A DNA stretch of 64,000 nucleotides from Xenia sp. Carnegie-2017 (taxonomy: Eukaryota > Cnidaria > Anthozoa > Malacalcyonacea > Xeniidae). The stretch covers positions 4,027,271 through 4,091,270 of the forward strand of contig NW_025813493.1 of NCBI RefSeq assembly GCF_021976095.1. The letters are read 5' to 3'. The translations under genes and the position numbers were made by a program. Each line of letters opens with the position of its first letter. Positions within the stretch are counted from its first letter, which is position 1. This document shows positions 63,201 to 64,000 of the stretch, in pieces. The notes below the pieces were generated by a model. The model did not search any database and was not told the origin of the DNA. It saw nothing but the letters and a program-made list of their open reading frames with translations.

Positions 63201-64000
63201 TAATAATATCGATTTTTACCTCGATACAATGAACAAACAACACGCAAACGCTCATCAAATGTTTCTTGTTGGTGGATAAACCTTGAGCACGACTGAGATA
63301 TTCTTCTAAATACTCACAAACTTCACTTTCTCTATAAAAATATATACACTGCATGTTTCGATGACAATTAACACAATTCTTGACGAAATTCTCATCACAT
63401 AAAACCCTTCATCGTGTGGAAAGTTTTTGTATATGGCCATAAAAAGCAAGTTATAAATTGTACAAAAAATCTTTTTATCAAAAAGTTAATCTAAAAAGAT
63501 CTATTAAAATTGTTAGGAATTTTCATTTAGAGTTTTACTAAAGTCTATCATACGTTCAACACAAAATGAATTTTTTACAAATGCACATTCAAAAAGGACA
63601 GTTTATTATATCCGATTCCAAACCTATTCAGGAAGCAAATTTGAACTCTAATAGTTAAAACATATTCCACTAACTTAGAATTACCAAACTCTTGCAAAAT
63701 ATGAGAAATGCCATTTGAATTTTTAATTGTCAATGCATACAACATGCGAAAAAATCACGTTACTGCATGCAAAGTTGGTTTTTTCAATCTCTGTACCCCT
63801 CCCACTTTTATTGTCCTTTAAATGCTGTCAACTTTTCCTGTTTTCATTAGCATATATACACACCTTCCTTTGATTGCAAGAAGACGTTGTAAAATGTATG
63901 ATCTTATAACTGGAGTGACATCTATGCCGTGACCATTAAAAGGAGTAAAATCTTCAGTCACATTTTCATCTTTAATCACATAAGACATGAATTTTTGCAC
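51230..64000 (-). CDS. RNF213: RNF213-like AAA+/E3 ubiquitin ligase, C-terminal ~1000 residues
   Basis: Exons on the minus strand: >64000-63864, 63331-63220, 63040-62654, 62466-62347, 61524-61414, 60725-60708 (18-nt microexon), 60402-60199, 59851-59780, 59488-59426, 58559-58394, 57709-57612, 57001-56944, 56383-56178, 55706-55574, 54677-54591, 54416-54236, 53956-53800, 53652-53578, 53227-53030, 52861-52772, 52516-52347 and 51388-51230. Phases agree throughout except as noted. Matches to RNF213, in its order: PPVIRS-like TPVIRSYILQRLL, FIPTMP, IIKPPVDD, LLPSWKGLGKCS, LAHCDYSL, LQHVVALWKLLSLERAR, DPFDDV. RNF213 is a giant cytosolic ligase acting on lipid droplets and intracellular pathogens. AAA modules and RING lie beyond the window. 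The canonical RZ finger (CxNGHxxxxGxCG) is not seen between the FIPTMP and IIKPPV exons. The last exon has a one-base frame break near 51320. Symbol denotes family, not orthology. Confidence 0.88.
52027..52174. mobile_element. Palindromic MITE in the last intron of the RNF213-like gene
   Basis: About 55-bp inverted ends, GTGTTTGCACTGCCTTATGC at left against GTGTTTGTACGGGCTTATGC from the right, each followed by AAACC..GGAGAC and GAGAACT. 148 bp, non-coding. The superfamily and TSD are not determined. Confidence 0.75.
52552..52655. mobile_element. Partial copy of the same palindromic MITE
   Basis: Shares TGTGAGAACTCT, the central CCCTTGACCTT..GTCTC..GCTTGCA and the right end ATAAGCCTGT with 52027-52174. 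The outer left arm is missing. It lies in the next intron upstream of the first copy. Confidence 0.7.
59666..59688 (-). other. Candidate 23-nt microexon in the RNF213-like gene
   Basis: Bounded by a strong acceptor (TTTTACTTTTCTAG) and donor (GTATGT) on the minus strand. In the phase that fits the next exon it reads ESINGHRY, close to the xNGHxY of RNF213 RZ fingers. Using it requires the 59851-59780 exon to end in a different frame from the one that starts it, so its use is uncertain. Confidence 0.35.

Overview
The window is AT-rich animal genomic DNA. Its genes have many short exons (18-390 bp) split by AT-rich introns with GT-AG borders, and the intergenic space is full of MITEs and satellites. 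The gene families (Patched-domain proteins, a two-LIM CRP, a secreted aerolysin-fold protein, an RNF213-like ligase) and the TTAGGG repeats fit an early-branching metazoan. I infer a cnidarian, probably hydrozoan; the sequence alone does not prove it.

Layout. 1-5571 (+): the 3' half of one Patched-domain (PTCHD3-type) gene, then a second C-terminal half lying 1.15 kb downstream with no N-terminal half between them. 5957-8317: two fold-back elements with hammerhead-ribozyme cores and 12-13 bp target-site duplications, plus a 20-bp minisatellite. 8.3-16.7 kb (+): a CRP/CSRP-type two-LIM gene whose start codon may sit alone at the end of an upstream exon, with a long-TIR MITE in its last intron. 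16.9-19.2 kb: a SINE-like repeat and unidentified coding-like fragments. 19.26-21.02 kb (-): an intact 584-residue secreted protein (WSC domain, three dermatopontin-like repeats, aerolysin-type pore module). 21.3-21.9 kb: a 24-bp minisatellite. 22.26-22.94 kb (-): a dead PIF/Harbinger transposase fragment.

24.7-40.4 kb is a tandem satellite with a ~543 bp unit (about 26 copies) and higher-order structure. It is interrupted at 37181-39389 by a 2.2 kb TTAA-flanked DNA transposon that I assign to Kolobok. That element carries two convergent genes: one THAP-domain protein and one protein with the zinc-binding C-terminal (ballast) domain otherwise known from the P2X7 receptor. An interstitial TTAGGG block lies just past the satellite.

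41.1-42.0 kb (-) holds the 3' end of a gene whose last exon encodes a CCHC zinc knuckle and an RGG-rich tail, preceded by four candidate microexons that are all multiples of three and all in frame. 42-51 kb is mostly gene-poor, with a hAT MITE with a perfect 8-bp TSD, a decayed MITE, another SINE-like copy and a 12-bp minisatellite.

51.2-64.0 kb (-) is the C-terminal ~1000 residues of an RNF213-like giant AAA+/E3 ligase in at least 21 exons; the AAA and RING parts lie beyond the window. It lacks a recognisable RZ-type zinc finger and has a frame break in its last exon. The genes do not form one pathway. The most unusual items are the hammerhead fold-backs, the Kolobok element with the P2X7 ballast domain, the microexon chain and the RZ-less RNF213 relative.
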